Source: an uncultured Clostridia bacterium
Lineage (GTDB): Bacteria; Bacillota; Clostridia; UBA1381
Direction of reading: 5' to 3'
Length of the DNA stretch: 43,860 bases
Assembly (NCBI GenBank): GCA_947626075.1
Contig: CANQQW010000007.1
Span: 1-43,860, forward strand
Under the pieces are notes generated by a model. It was not told the origin of the DNA. It made no database searches and saw nothing but the letters and a program-made list of their open reading frames with translations. This document shows, one piece after another, positions 18,924 to 26,628 of this stretch. The translations under genes and the position numbers were made by a program. Each line of letters begins with the position of its first letter. The first letter of the stretch is position 1.

Positions 18924-19274
18924 TTATATACCGCCGAGACCGAAGCTTACAGACAGCGCGTCGTTTACGCTGTCCATAAGCTTATCGTCTATGCGTCCTA
19001 TTCTTTCGCGTAGTCTTCGTTTATCTATTGTCCTGATTTGTTCAAGCAGTATCACCGAATCCTTGTTAAGCCCGTATTCCTTAGCCGTAAGCTCAATATG
19101 CGTCGGCATTTTAGCCTTGCTCACGCGGCTTGTTATAGCCGCCGCGATGACCGTGGGACTGTATTTATTACCTATGTCGTTCTGGATTATGAGTACAGGG
19201 CGTATACCGCCCTGTTCGCTCCCGACAACCGGACTTAAATCGGCGTAATAAATATCTCCTCTTTTCACAATCAC
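18924..19274 (-). CDS. mazF: MazF/PemK-family mRNA interferase (EndoA-type toxin)
   Basis: 116 aa, like B. subtilis EndoA (NdoA). Starts [22 protein letters not shown]. The catalytic pair of the family is conserved as Arg25 ([12 protein letters not shown]) and Thr48 (AAAITSR), so the toxin looks active. It cuts single-stranded mRNA at short motifs; the recognition sequence cannot be predicted. The start is GTG at 19274, two bases after the stop of the small upstream ORF. The alr-antitoxin-toxin order matches B. subtilis alr-ndoAI-ndoA. The partner gene is unusually short. Confidence 0.95.
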   Translation of the reverse strand: MIVKRGDIYYADLSPVVGSEQGGIRPVLIIQNDIGNKYSPTVIAAAITSRVSKAKMPTHIELTAKEYGLNKDSVILLEQIRTIDKRRLRERIGRIDDKLMDSVNDALSVSFGLGGI

Positions 19275-19276
19275 AT

Positions 19277-19438
19277 TTATTCACACTCCGTCAGTTTTTC
19301 CTCACACAGCGAAAGACTCTCGTTATCCGCCTCTACACACATCTGCGCTATTTCAAGATTGATATCCGCCATTTCTTTATAACCGTCCTTGAGTTTTTTA
19401 ATAAGCTCTTTTTTATCGGTTTTTTTGATTTGTGACAA
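19277..19438 (-). CDS. Miniature MazE/EndoAI-like antitoxin lacking the ribbon-helix-helix domain
   Basis: About 53 aa, found by translating the gap between alr and mazF. Residues 19-31, [13 protein letters not shown], match the toxin-binding segment of EndoAI-type antitoxins (GYxEMAxINLxI), followed by an acidic tail ending EEKLTECE. The TTG at 19438 is ten bases after a GGGGG site; the frame stays open back to the alr stop at 19497, with no better start. EndoAI proteins are about 90 aa with an N-terminal ribbon-helix-helix DNA-binding domain; there is no room for one here. It ends 2 bp before mazF, as antitoxin genes do. The exact start is uncertain. Confidence 0.7.
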   Translation of the reverse strand: MSQIKKTDKKELIKKLKDGYKEMADINLEIAQMCVEADNESLSLCEEKLTECE

Positions 19439-19496
19439 AGCAACCAGGCCCCCTTTTACCTTTACCCTTGCGCGCTTTGCGCCGCTCCTTAAGGAC

Positions 19497-20654
19497 TTAC
19501 ATGAGGTAGTTTAATACCTTTACCGCCTCTCCGTTTTTCGTATAAATCCTCGGGATACGCTTGCCTATTACGCACGACACCTCATAATTGATGGTGTCCA
19601 GCCACCGAGCAAGGTCGTCTATCGTAACTCCCTCGCGTCCGAAAATGATTACCTCGTCACCTTTATCAATATTATGGACATTTGTAACGTCAATCATACA
19701 TTGATCCATACAAATTCTTCCGATAATAGGAACTTTTACTCCGTTTACAATCATTTTCCCCTCGCGGGCAAGCTTTCTTAAATATCCGTCGGCATAACCG
19801 ATAGGTACGGTCGCAATCTTTGTCCGTCTGTCGGTTATGTACTCTCTGCCATAGCTTACGCCTCTGCCTGCCGGAACCTCCTTTACGTGCGTAACGGTGG
19901 ATTTCAGAGTCATGGCGCTTACAAGATGCAGTTTTGATTTATCCACTTCGTCGGAAGGATACATGCCGTAAAGTATCACTCCCGGGCGCACCATGTCAAG
20001 GTGCATTTCGGGATACATCATTATTCCCGCGCTGTTACAGATATGCTTTATCGGTATGCGTACCCCCCTCTCCTCAAGGGCTTGGCACACATTCATAAAC
20101 CTTTCAAACTGCAAAAGCGTGTATGTCTTATCAGCCTCGTCGGACGCGGCGAAATGTGAGAAAATACCCTCTATCTCTATATAGGGAAGCTTTGAGATTT
20201 TAAATATCTCATCAACTATTTCTTCGTCATTATCGCCCGCCAAAAATCCTATACGGCTCATACCCGTATCTATTTTAATATGAATCTTCACGACCTTTTC
20301 TTTTCTTTCCGCCTCGTAAGAAAGCGCTTTCGCGAAGTCGTAGCTGAAAACGCTCGGCGTTATGTCAAAATTAATTAAATCCTCCGCGGTTTCGCCGCCC
20401 AAAGCGCCCAGTACCAGTATGGGTACCGTAACGCCGCGGCTTCTAAGCTGCTTCCCCTCTTGGAGCATGGCTACCGCCAAACGGTCGGCGCCGTTTTCCA
20501 AAAGCGTCCTCGTGACTTCAAGGAAGCCGTGACCGTATGCGTCAGCCTTCACCACCGCCATTATCTGCGCGTCAGGGTTCGTGATTTTCCTTATTTCTTT
20601 TATGTTATGGGCTATGGCGTCAAGGTCAACCTCAGCCCATGTCCGCTTATCCAT
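19497..20654 (-). CDS. alr: Alanine racemase
   Basis: PLP enzyme converting L- to D-alanine for peptidoglycan. 385 aa. The PLP lysine is in MAVVKADAYGHG (Lys36 from the chosen ATG). The catalytic tyrosine segment is GRGVSYGREY, and GRICMDQCMIDVTN is a family hallmark. The ATG at 20654 is eight bases after GGAG; an in-frame TTG at 20660 is too close to it. It lies between nnr and the mazEF-like pair, the classic Firmicutes arrangement. Confidence 0.96.
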   Translation of the reverse strand: MDKRTWAEVDLDAIAHNIKEIRKITNPDAQIMAVVKADAYGHGFLEVTRTLLENGADRLAVAMLQEGKQLRSRGVTVPILVLGALGGETAEDLINFDITPSVFSYDFAKALSYEAERKEKVVKIHIKIDTGMSRIGFLAGDNDEEIVDEIFKISKLPYIEIEGIFSHFAASDEADKTYTLLQFERFMNVCQALEERGVRIPIKHICNSAGIMMYPEMHLDMVRPGVILYGMYPSDEVDKSKLHLVSAMTLKSTVTHVKEVPAGRGVSYGREYITDRRTKIATVPIGYADGYLRKLAREGKMIVNGVKVPIIGRICMDQCMIDVTNVHNIDKGDEVIIFGREGVTIDDLARWLDTINYEVSCVIGKRIPRIYTKNGEAVKVLNYLM

Positions 20655-20684
20655 TTTCAATTCTCCTTAATTATAGCACATCAT

Positions 20685-22232
20685 TTAACGTTTTTCTACC
20701 TGTAATATTTGCCGCAGCGCGCAGGGAATGTTCTCCATAACGCTCGTCGCGGTGACCGATTCTTCACCGTATTTCCGTTTCGCAATATCGCCCGCCGCGC
20801 CGTGTATATACACAGCCATTGCCGCTGCCTTTGTTTCGTTTATGCCTCTCGCCGCCATTGACGCGGTTATTCCGGCAAGCACGTCGCCGCTGCCGCCTGT
20901 CGCAAGACCCGGGTTGCCTGTAATATTAATATATTGTTCTCCGTCCTGACCTGTGACTATAGTGTGATGTCCCTTTAATATGAGGGTTACCCCGTATTCC
21001 TCGGCAAATTCCTTGGAAACCATAAGCCTGTTTTCCTCTATATAGTCCGTATCAAGTCCCGTAAGACGCGACATTTCAGCCGTGTGCGGCGTGAATATGA
21101 CGGGGCAGGTGCAGTCGCTTAATACGTCCATATTTTTCGCTACGGCGTTTATACCGTCCGCGTCGATTATAACGGGTACCCCCGACGCCCCCAGCACGGC
21201 TTTTATAACTTTAGCCGCGTCGGAGCTTCTTCCTATTCCCGGTCCTATAAGCACCGCGTCCGCGCCCTCGAGCTTTTTTAGAACAGTCTCGCACGCGTCA
21301 GAGCTGATATGACCGTATATATCGGCTAACGGAAGCGTCATTACCTCGGTGGTTTTTGCCTCCATAGCCGCGTTCAGAGACGCAGGCAGCGCAAGCGTGA
21401 CAAGACCGCTGCCCGATATTACGGCGGACTGTGACGACAAATACGCCGCGCCGGAAAGTCCCTCGCTTCCGGCGATTACAAGCACCTTGCCGTAGTCGCC
21501 CTTATGCGAGTTGTCGGCGCGCCGAGGCAGATTATCGCGCACAAGCTTGTCGTCGGTCACGTTTATGCAAATACCCATGTCATTTATTATATAGTCGGGT
21601 ATGGAAATATCCGCGACGGTCACCTCGCCCACGAAGTCAGCCGCCGGAAACATCAGCATACCGACCTTGTACGCGGCGAATGTAACCGTCTTATGCGCCT
21701 TCACGCATATGCCGCATATCTCGCCGCTGTCGCTGTCTATGCCGCTCGGCACGTCCACCGACAGCGTGTAGGACGAGTTTTCGTTTATCTCGTTAATTAC
21801 GTCATAGCTTATTCCGTCTACCGTGCCGTGGATACCCGTGCCGTATATCGCGTCCACAATAATGTCGTTGGAACGTATGATGTATTTGAGGTTTTCCGTA
21901 TCGGAAATAACGTCCGTATTGACGTTCATTCTTTTTATAATGTCGAAATTTATCTTCGCGTCGCCTTTGAAGTCGTTTCCGCATACAAGGTATACGGAAA
22001 CGTCCGCGCCGAGATTATGCAGATGGCGCGCAGCGGCAAAGCCGTCGCCGCCGTTGTTGCCTTTGCCGCAGAAAACGGCTATACGCTTATTCTCCACGCT
22101 GCCAAAGTCTTTTTCAAGCTCTCTGACACACGCAATCGCCGCGTTTTCCATAAGTACTATACTCGGTATGCCGCCCTTTTCGCTCGCAGCCCTGTCAACC
22201 TCGCGCATCTCACGCGCAAAACACGCTTTCAT
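20685..22232 (-). CDS. nnr: Bifunctional NAD(P)H-hydrate epimerase / ADP-dependent dehydratase
   Basis: Repairs damaged NAD(P)H hydrates. 515 aa from the ATG at 22232, which fits homologues (MKACFAREMREVDRAA) better than the open frame to 22256. The N-terminal YjeF_N epimerase domain (about 1-210) contains FCGKGNNGGDGFAAARHL. The C-terminal ribokinase-like dehydratase domain (about 220-515) contains GSEGLSGAAYLSS, DADGINAV, FTPHTAEMSRL and the catalytic GNPGLATGGSGDVLAG. It is followed by alr after 30 bp. Confidence 0.95.
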   Translation of the reverse strand: MKACFAREMREVDRAASEKGGIPSIVLMENAAIACVRELEKDFGSVENKRIAVFCGKGNNGGDGFAAARHLHNLGADVSVYLVCGNDFKGDAKINFDIIKRMNVNTDVISDTENLKYIIRSNDIIVDAIYGTGIHGTVDGISYDVINEINENSSYTLSVDVPSGIDSDSGEICGICVKAHKTVTFAAYKVGMLMFPAADFVGEVTVADISIPDYIINDMGICINVTDDKLVRDNLPRRADNSHKGDYGKVLVIAGSEGLSGAAYLSSQSAVISGSGLVTLALPASLNAAMEAKTTEVMTLPLADIYGHISSDACETVLKKLEGADAVLIGPGIGRSSDAAKVIKAVLGASGVPVIIDADGINAVAKNMDVLSDCTCPVIFTPHTAEMSRLTGLDTDYIEENRLMVSKEFAEEYGVTLILKGHHTIVTGQDGEQYINITGNPGLATGGSGDVLAGITASMAARGINETKAAAMAVYIHGAAGDIAKRKYGEESVTATSVMENIPCALRQILQVEKR

Positions 22233-22269
22233 ATATAAGCCGCCTTTCTCAAACAAAAAATCGTATACG

Positions 22270-22833
22270 TTACTCCATTACGAAAATATTTCTCGGGTTG
22301 TAGCGCTTCGCGGAGCTTATCATCTTGTAAGTCGGCTGAAAAAGTACTCTCGACGTACCGTTTTCCTCGGGGAAGTCCGCGTAGTAAATATTGCTCGCCG
22401 ACGGGTCTCCGATAAGGTTGTATGTCTTTGCCGGAGTTATGTTTTTGTAGTCATGGTTATGGTCGCTGTCGTTTATGTTGGCGCATATTGTCACGTCCTT
22501 GAAGTCAAAACCGACTATATGTTTTCTGCCTTTCTTAGACATAATCTTGTCAAGGTCTATCTCACTGTTTGTTAATATATATTCGTACTCGATATTTTGC
22601 ATGCCTATGAGCAAATACGCGCCGTACCACATAAGGGCGATAAGCACGAAGCCTATGCTGAACGCGAACGAGCCGAGCTGTGTGCCGGCAAGGTAAAGCG
22701 CGAATCCGTAAATAAGCGCGAGCATCACGAGAGACAACATAGCGCCTCCCGCCACTATAAGTATGATAAGCGCCTTTTGAGAAGCGCTTTTCTTTTTCTT
22801 GACCATGTACTCCAAATAAATATCGTCCATCAT
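22270..22833 (-). CDS. Uncharacterised two-helix membrane protein (clostridial family, possibly DUF6106)
   Basis: 187 aa. Begins MMDDIYLEYMVKKKKSASQK, then two adjoining hydrophobic helices (about 22-52 and 56-78) and a roughly 110-residue soluble C-terminal domain containing YILTNSEIDLDKIMSKKGRK. This layout and the start resemble the DUF6106 family of Clostridia, which I recall but cannot confirm here. It resembles a PH-like or bacterial PH domain protein in having a strand-rich region after the helices; that is speculation. It starts 2 bp after rdgB and is in the rdgB-to-mazF operon. Function unknown. Confidence 0.75.
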   Translation of the reverse strand: MMDDIYLEYMVKKKKSASQKALIILIVAGGAMLSLVMLALIYGFALYLAGTQLGSFAFSIGFVLIALMWYGAYLLIGMQNIEYEYILTNSEIDLDKIMSKKGRKHIVGFDFKDVTICANINDSDHNHDYKNITPAKTYNLIGDPSASNIYYADFPEENGTSRVLFQPTYKMISSAKRYNPRNIFVME

Positions 22834-22835
22834 AA

Positions 22836-23426
22836 TTATCTTACCTCCAACATTTTAAGCTTTTCATACAGATTTTTAAGCGCCCTGCCCCTGTGGCTGA
22901 CGCTGTTTTTTTCTTCGTCGCTTGCCTGGGCAAACGTCTTGTTTAGTTCCAAACAGTAAAATACGGGGTCGTAGCCGAAGCCGTTTTCACCTTTCGGCGC
23001 GTCGGTTATAACGCCGCGCACCTCGCCTGACGCGGTTATTTCCCGACCGTCCGGGAATATAAACGCCACAGAAGTGACAAATTTCGCGTTTCTGTCCGTC
23101 TTACCGTCCATTTCCGCAAGAAGTTTGTTTATTCTGTCGCTGTCCGTGGCTCCGTCTCCGGCGTATCGCGCGCTCCTTACCCCGGGTGCGCCGCCGAGCG
23201 CGTCCACACAAAGTCCGCTGTCGTCGGCAAGCACGGGATAGTCGCAAATCATCGCTACCGCGCGCGCCTTTATAATCGCGTTCCTTTCAAAGGTGTCGCC
23301 GGTTTCCTCCGCGTCCACGTCAATACCTATCTCCCGCTGTGATATTATCTCGATATTCAAGGGTGACAGTATTTCCTGAATTTCCCTGATTTTGCCCTTG
23401 TTCTTTGTAGCCGCTATTACTTTCAT
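22836..23426 (-). CDS. rdgB: RdgB/HAM1-family non-canonical purine NTP pyrophosphatase
   Basis: Removes dITP, XTP and related nucleotides from the pool. 196 aa. MKVIAATKNKGKIREI at the N-terminus, then DTFERNAIIKA, LADDSGLCVDALGGAPGV with the catalytic Asp, and ENGFGYDPVF plus SHRGRAL at the C-terminus are diagnostic. The ATG at 23426 has GGAG eight bases upstream; the longer frame from a TTG at 23432 is less likely. It is the first gene of an operon with a clear promoter. Confidence 0.96.
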   Translation of the reverse strand: MKVIAATKNKGKIREIQEILSPLNIEIISQREIGIDVDAEETGDTFERNAIIKARAVAMICDYPVLADDSGLCVDALGGAPGVRSARYAGDGATDSDRINKLLAEMDGKTDRNAKFVTSVAFIFPDGREITASGEVRGVITDAPKGENGFGYDPVFYCLELNKTFAQASDEEKNSVSHRGRALKNLYEKLKMLEVR

Positions 23427-23462
23427 ACGCAATTCTCCGTTTGCAAATTTATTTCTTTGAAT

Positions 23463-23491
23463 ATTGTACTACATATGGGATATTTTTTCAA
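23463..23491 (-). promoter_or_regulatory. SigA promoter of the rdgB-nnr-alr-mazEF-like operon
   Basis: Minus strand: TTGAAA (23486-23491), 17 bases, TACAAT (23463-23468), about 37 bases before the rdgB ATG. It lies between the upstream terminator and rdgB. Confidence 0.8.
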
Positions 23492-23534
23492 GTATAAAAA
23501 AAGAAACGAAAGCTGTTTTGAATAAATTAATCAT

Positions 23535-23562
23535 CAAAAAAGGCGGGATTTGAATCCCGCCC
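23535..23562 (-). terminator. Intrinsic terminator after the SLH protein gene
   Basis: Minus strand: GGCGGGAT and ATCCCGCC with a 4-base loop (23542-23561), followed by six T residues (the A-run at 23536-23541). It ends the lonB-lon-engB-SLH transcription unit. Confidence 0.88.
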
Positions 23563-23577
23563 GAAATATATTTTGAT

Positions 23578-25962
23578 TTAAACCGCATCGTAAAGACGCA
23601 TTATCGTTGATATGGACTGCTCGTTTGTATAACTCGACTTCGGGGAGAAGGCGTCATTGCCGACGCCTGTCATAATACCCAAAGCGTTCATTTCATAAAC
23701 AGCGCCCTTTGCCCAATCTCCGATTTTATTATCGTCGGCGTACTTATACCCATTATAAGCCGTGCCGTTTGCAAGTCCCATGTACCATGCCGCGTTATCG
23801 AGAAGCATTGCCGCTTCCTCCCGCGTTATGGGATTGTCCGGCGCGAACGTGTACTCGTCATAGCCCGATATTATTCCCGCGTTCCACAGGCGCGAAACGT
23901 TTTCGCTGTCGGTATCGGTAAACTTCATTTCACCCGTCTCGGGAAGAACATTCTTTATTTTGAGCATACCCGCGAGAACATCGCAGAACATTCCGCGCGT
24001 CATATTATCGGTGTAAACGAGCTTATCTTTCTGCTTATACGGCGCGGCGCCTATCTCGTATGCGCGGCTCACATCCTCCATTGCCCACTCCGACGGCTTT
24101 GAGGCGTTAAACGTAACCTCAGGGAGCGGCATACGTCCGCCGTATGCCTCCCATTCCTTACCGTCAACCGTTCTTAAGTGGTTGCCGTCCGCGTCCTCAA
24201 CGTAGTAGTAGCCATCGTAGAACATGGCAAGTCTTGCAATCTTTGAGGGCGTGTATCGGTCAAGTATTTTGAAGTCCTTGTCGAGGAAGTAGATATTCTT
24301 TACAAAATCCCAGCGGCTGCCGCAGTAGTACGGGCTTCCGTCCCACGCTATCCAGCGCATTACGTAGCCGTTATCCGTCTCCACAAGCTCAAAGCAGTCG
24401 TAGTCGCCGTCTATTATCTCCTTTACCTCGTCAGAAAGCTTATCCTTTAACTCGCTCGCGATAATGCCGCGCGACATAGGTCCTTCCGCCGCCCTCGGGT
24501 CGCTTAAAAAGTCCTCGTATGTTCTGCCCGTATGCTTTTCGTCCGATATTTGGAATGAATTGCGTATTCCGCCGAAGTAGTTTATAGGCAGCACGAGGTT
24601 AAAGGAAAATTCCTTTTCTTCGCCCGCCGGTATAAGCACGCTCGCCATAACCTCTCTCGGCGCGTCGCCCTTCTCGCCCTTAAAAATGCCGCTGTGCTTT
24701 CCGTTTTCGTCCTCCACAAACACGGCTACATTCGAGCTTGTTTCAACAAGATACTCAAAATACTTATCCTGATTTGTGACGTTTTTCACTTTCAGATTAT
24801 AACATTCCGTCACGCCGTAGTTGCCCATGCTGCAGGCGTAGCCCTGGTTGCTGCGTCTTTCGGACAGCTCGTAATTCGGCACGTACTCGTCCGCCGTGTA
24901 CCATGTCACATCGCCCTCGTAATACGTGGTGTCGCTGTGGAACGGGTCGAACTGCCAAACATTGTCCTTTTTCTTGCTCTTTACGGACGAGCCGTAATAG
25001 GTGAGCTTGGAGTCGTCCGTGTACTTATAGTGCAAAAGATCGGACTCCACAGCCGTTGTCTTTGACCATAAATCGTCCTGCGGATTCAGGTGGGTACACC
25101 AAGAGTCCGTGACGTTTCCCTCCGGCTTATACTGGTTAAATACCTTATTGTAAACAAGGTCTCCGTCCTTGTAGGAATAATCTATTTTGTACTCGAGATT
25201 GGCATTTACCTTAGGCAGCGAATCCGCTATACCTTTTTGCGCGCGGTCGTAGGCGTACTCGCCGAACTTCGCGTCGGGCGTGAAAGAGCTTCTGTCTCCC
25301 ACTTCCTCGCCCGATTTAAAGGCGGCAACGTTAAAATTCATTTTACCCGAATTTATTGCAATCTCGCCCATTATCTGCACGGGCTTGCCCCAGCTTACGG
25401 GTCTGTAACCGTCCATGTATGAGCTTAGCCATACGGTTTCGCCTTTTTTTATTTCCAGCGTCACGGCTTCGTAAGGCTGCGCCTCGTACAAGCAGGCGCC
25501 GTTCATTTCCGCAAGGTTTACGCCCAAAAACGACGCAAGTCCGTTAAGACAGCCCGCTTTATTCATAACCTTTGCCCATGTTCCGTCGCTGTAAATGTAC
25601 GCGTCGTCCAGAGGTGTTTCAAAAAATGCCTTGTTTATTGTTATTTCGCTGTCCTCAACCGCCGTAAGCTCCATGTCAAGCTCAACGTTATAGCCCTTTC
25701 CGTAGCCGTCATTCGTATCCGTCGCGTTTATATGGCATAGCAGAAAATCATATAAGTCAGGTTCAAGATTTTCATTGTTCATTATGTATGACGGCGGATT
25801 TTCGTCACTGTTCATAAGATTACGGTTTTTTATATCCTCGGGATTGTTGCAGTAAATCCACTTTCCTCCGCCCTCCGGCGTGAACGTAAGGTCAGCCGCA
25901 AACGCGCTTATTCCCGCGCATACGGCGCACAGCGCCGCAAGTATGGCAATTATCCTCTTCAA
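23578..25962 (-). CDS. Secreted S-layer-homology (SLH) domain protein of unknown function
   Basis: 794 aa. Signal peptide at about 1-22 (basic start, hydrophobic core, AFA cut site). A long central region (about 25-620) of no recognised family is rich in aromatic and acidic residues. Three SLH repeats occupy about 625-794: FTDTDSENVSRLWNAGIISG, then YADDNKIGDWAKGAVYEMN and others. SLH domains bind pyruvylated secondary wall polymers, so it should sit on the cell surface. The start is TTG at 25962 after GGGGAGG. It follows engB by 30 bp and ends in a strong terminator. What the central region binds or cuts is unknown. Confidence 0.88.
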   Translation of the reverse strand: MKRIIAILAALCAVCAGISAFAADLTFTPEGGGKWIYCNNPEDIKNRNLMNSDENPPSYIMNNENLEPDLYDFLLCHINATDTNDGYGKGYNVELDMELTAVEDSEITINKAFFETPLDDAYIYSDGTWAKVMNKAGCLNGLASFLGVNLAEMNGACLYEAQPYEAVTLEIKKGETVWLSSYMDGYRPVSWGKPVQIMGEIAINSGKMNFNVAAFKSGEEVGDRSSFTPDAKFGEYAYDRAQKGIADSLPKVNANLEYKIDYSYKDGDLVYNKVFNQYKPEGNVTDSWCTHLNPQDDLWSKTTAVESDLLHYKYTDDSKLTYYGSSVKSKKKDNVWQFDPFHSDTTYYEGDVTWYTADEYVPNYELSERRSNQGYACSMGNYGVTECYNLKVKNVTNQDKYFEYLVETSSNVAVFVEDENGKHSGIFKGEKGDAPREVMASVLIPAGEEKEFSFNLVLPINYFGGIRNSFQISDEKHTGRTYEDFLSDPRAAEGPMSRGIIASELKDKLSDEVKEIIDGDYDCFELVETDNGYVMRWIAWDGSPYYCGSRWDFVKNIYFLDKDFKILDRYTPSKIARLAMFYDGYYYVEDADGNHLRTVDGKEWEAYGGRMPLPEVTFNASKPSEWAMEDVSRAYEIGAAPYKQKDKLVYTDNMTRGMFCDVLAGMLKIKNVLPETGEMKFTDTDSENVSRLWNAGIISGYDEYTFAPDNPITREEAAMLLDNAAWYMGLANGTAYNGYKYADDNKIGDWAKGAVYEMNALGIMTGVGNDAFSPKSSYTNEQSISTIMRLYDAV

Positions 25963-25992
25963 AATATTGTCCTCCCCTTTTATCCTTTATTT

Positions 25993-26616
25993 TTACTCGC
26001 CTTCGCTGTCCGCCTCGTACGGAAACAGTTCTCCGGCGCGCATCATTTCAATCATATCCCATACGGAATACTTACCCTCGTCGTCATTTATCGAGAACGG
26101 TACCAAGAGGTCGTCCTCTCCCATTTCAAGCGTTTCCCATATACGCTCCAAATTTGGCTCTATCTCTTTCTTTTTGAGCTTATCCGTCTTGGTAGCCACA
26201 ACTATAAGGTTGTCATGGTAGTGACGTATCCACTCCGCCATCTGCACGTCGTCTGCTGTGGGCTTATGGCGGCTGTCAACAAGCAGAATTGTCTGCACAA
26301 GCGTTTCGCGCGACGAAAGGTAGTCCTCCATCATTTTGCCCCATTTCTCCGTCTCACTCTTTGAGCGCTGCGCGTAGCCGTAGCCGGGCAGGTCTACAAG
26401 GTAAATTGTATCGTCTATATTGTAAAAGTTTATAGTCGCGGTCTTGCCGGGAGTAGACGATACGCGCGCGAGTGATTTTCTGTTTAAAAGCTTGTTTATC
26501 AGCGACGATTTACCCACGTTGGAACGTCCGGCAAACGCAAATTCCATATACCCCGTAGTCGGGTACTGGTTGGGACGCACTGCACTGACAGTCAGGCTCG
26601 CGTTATGTAAATTCAT
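25993..26616 (-). CDS. engB: Ribosome-assembly GTPase EngB (YsxC/YihA)
   Basis: Essential GTPase in assembly of the 50S subunit. 207 aa. G1 AFAGRSNVGKSSLINKLL, G3 VDLPGYG, G4 TKTDK and the SSTPGKT switch I segment are all present. It lies 12 bp after lon; lonB-lon-engB (lonB-lonA-ysxC) is a conserved Firmicutes order. Confidence 0.95.
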   Translation of the reverse strand: MNLHNASLTVSAVRPNQYPTTGYMEFAFAGRSNVGKSSLINKLLNRKSLARVSSTPGKTATINFYNIDDTIYLVDLPGYGYAQRSKSETEKWGKMMEDYLSSRETLVQTILLVDSRHKPTADDVQMAEWIRHYHDNLIVVATKTDKLKKKEIEPNLERIWETLEMGEDDLLVPFSINDDEGKYSVWDMIEMMRAGELFPYEADSEGE

Positions 26617-26628
26617 GTATTATCCTCC

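Noticed and set aside
21504-22575. Long plus-strand ORFs (about 244 and 250 codons) opposite nnr
   Set aside because: They lie antisense to a well-supported gene with all family motifs, show Arg/His/Val-rich composition and have no ribosome site or recognisable domain.
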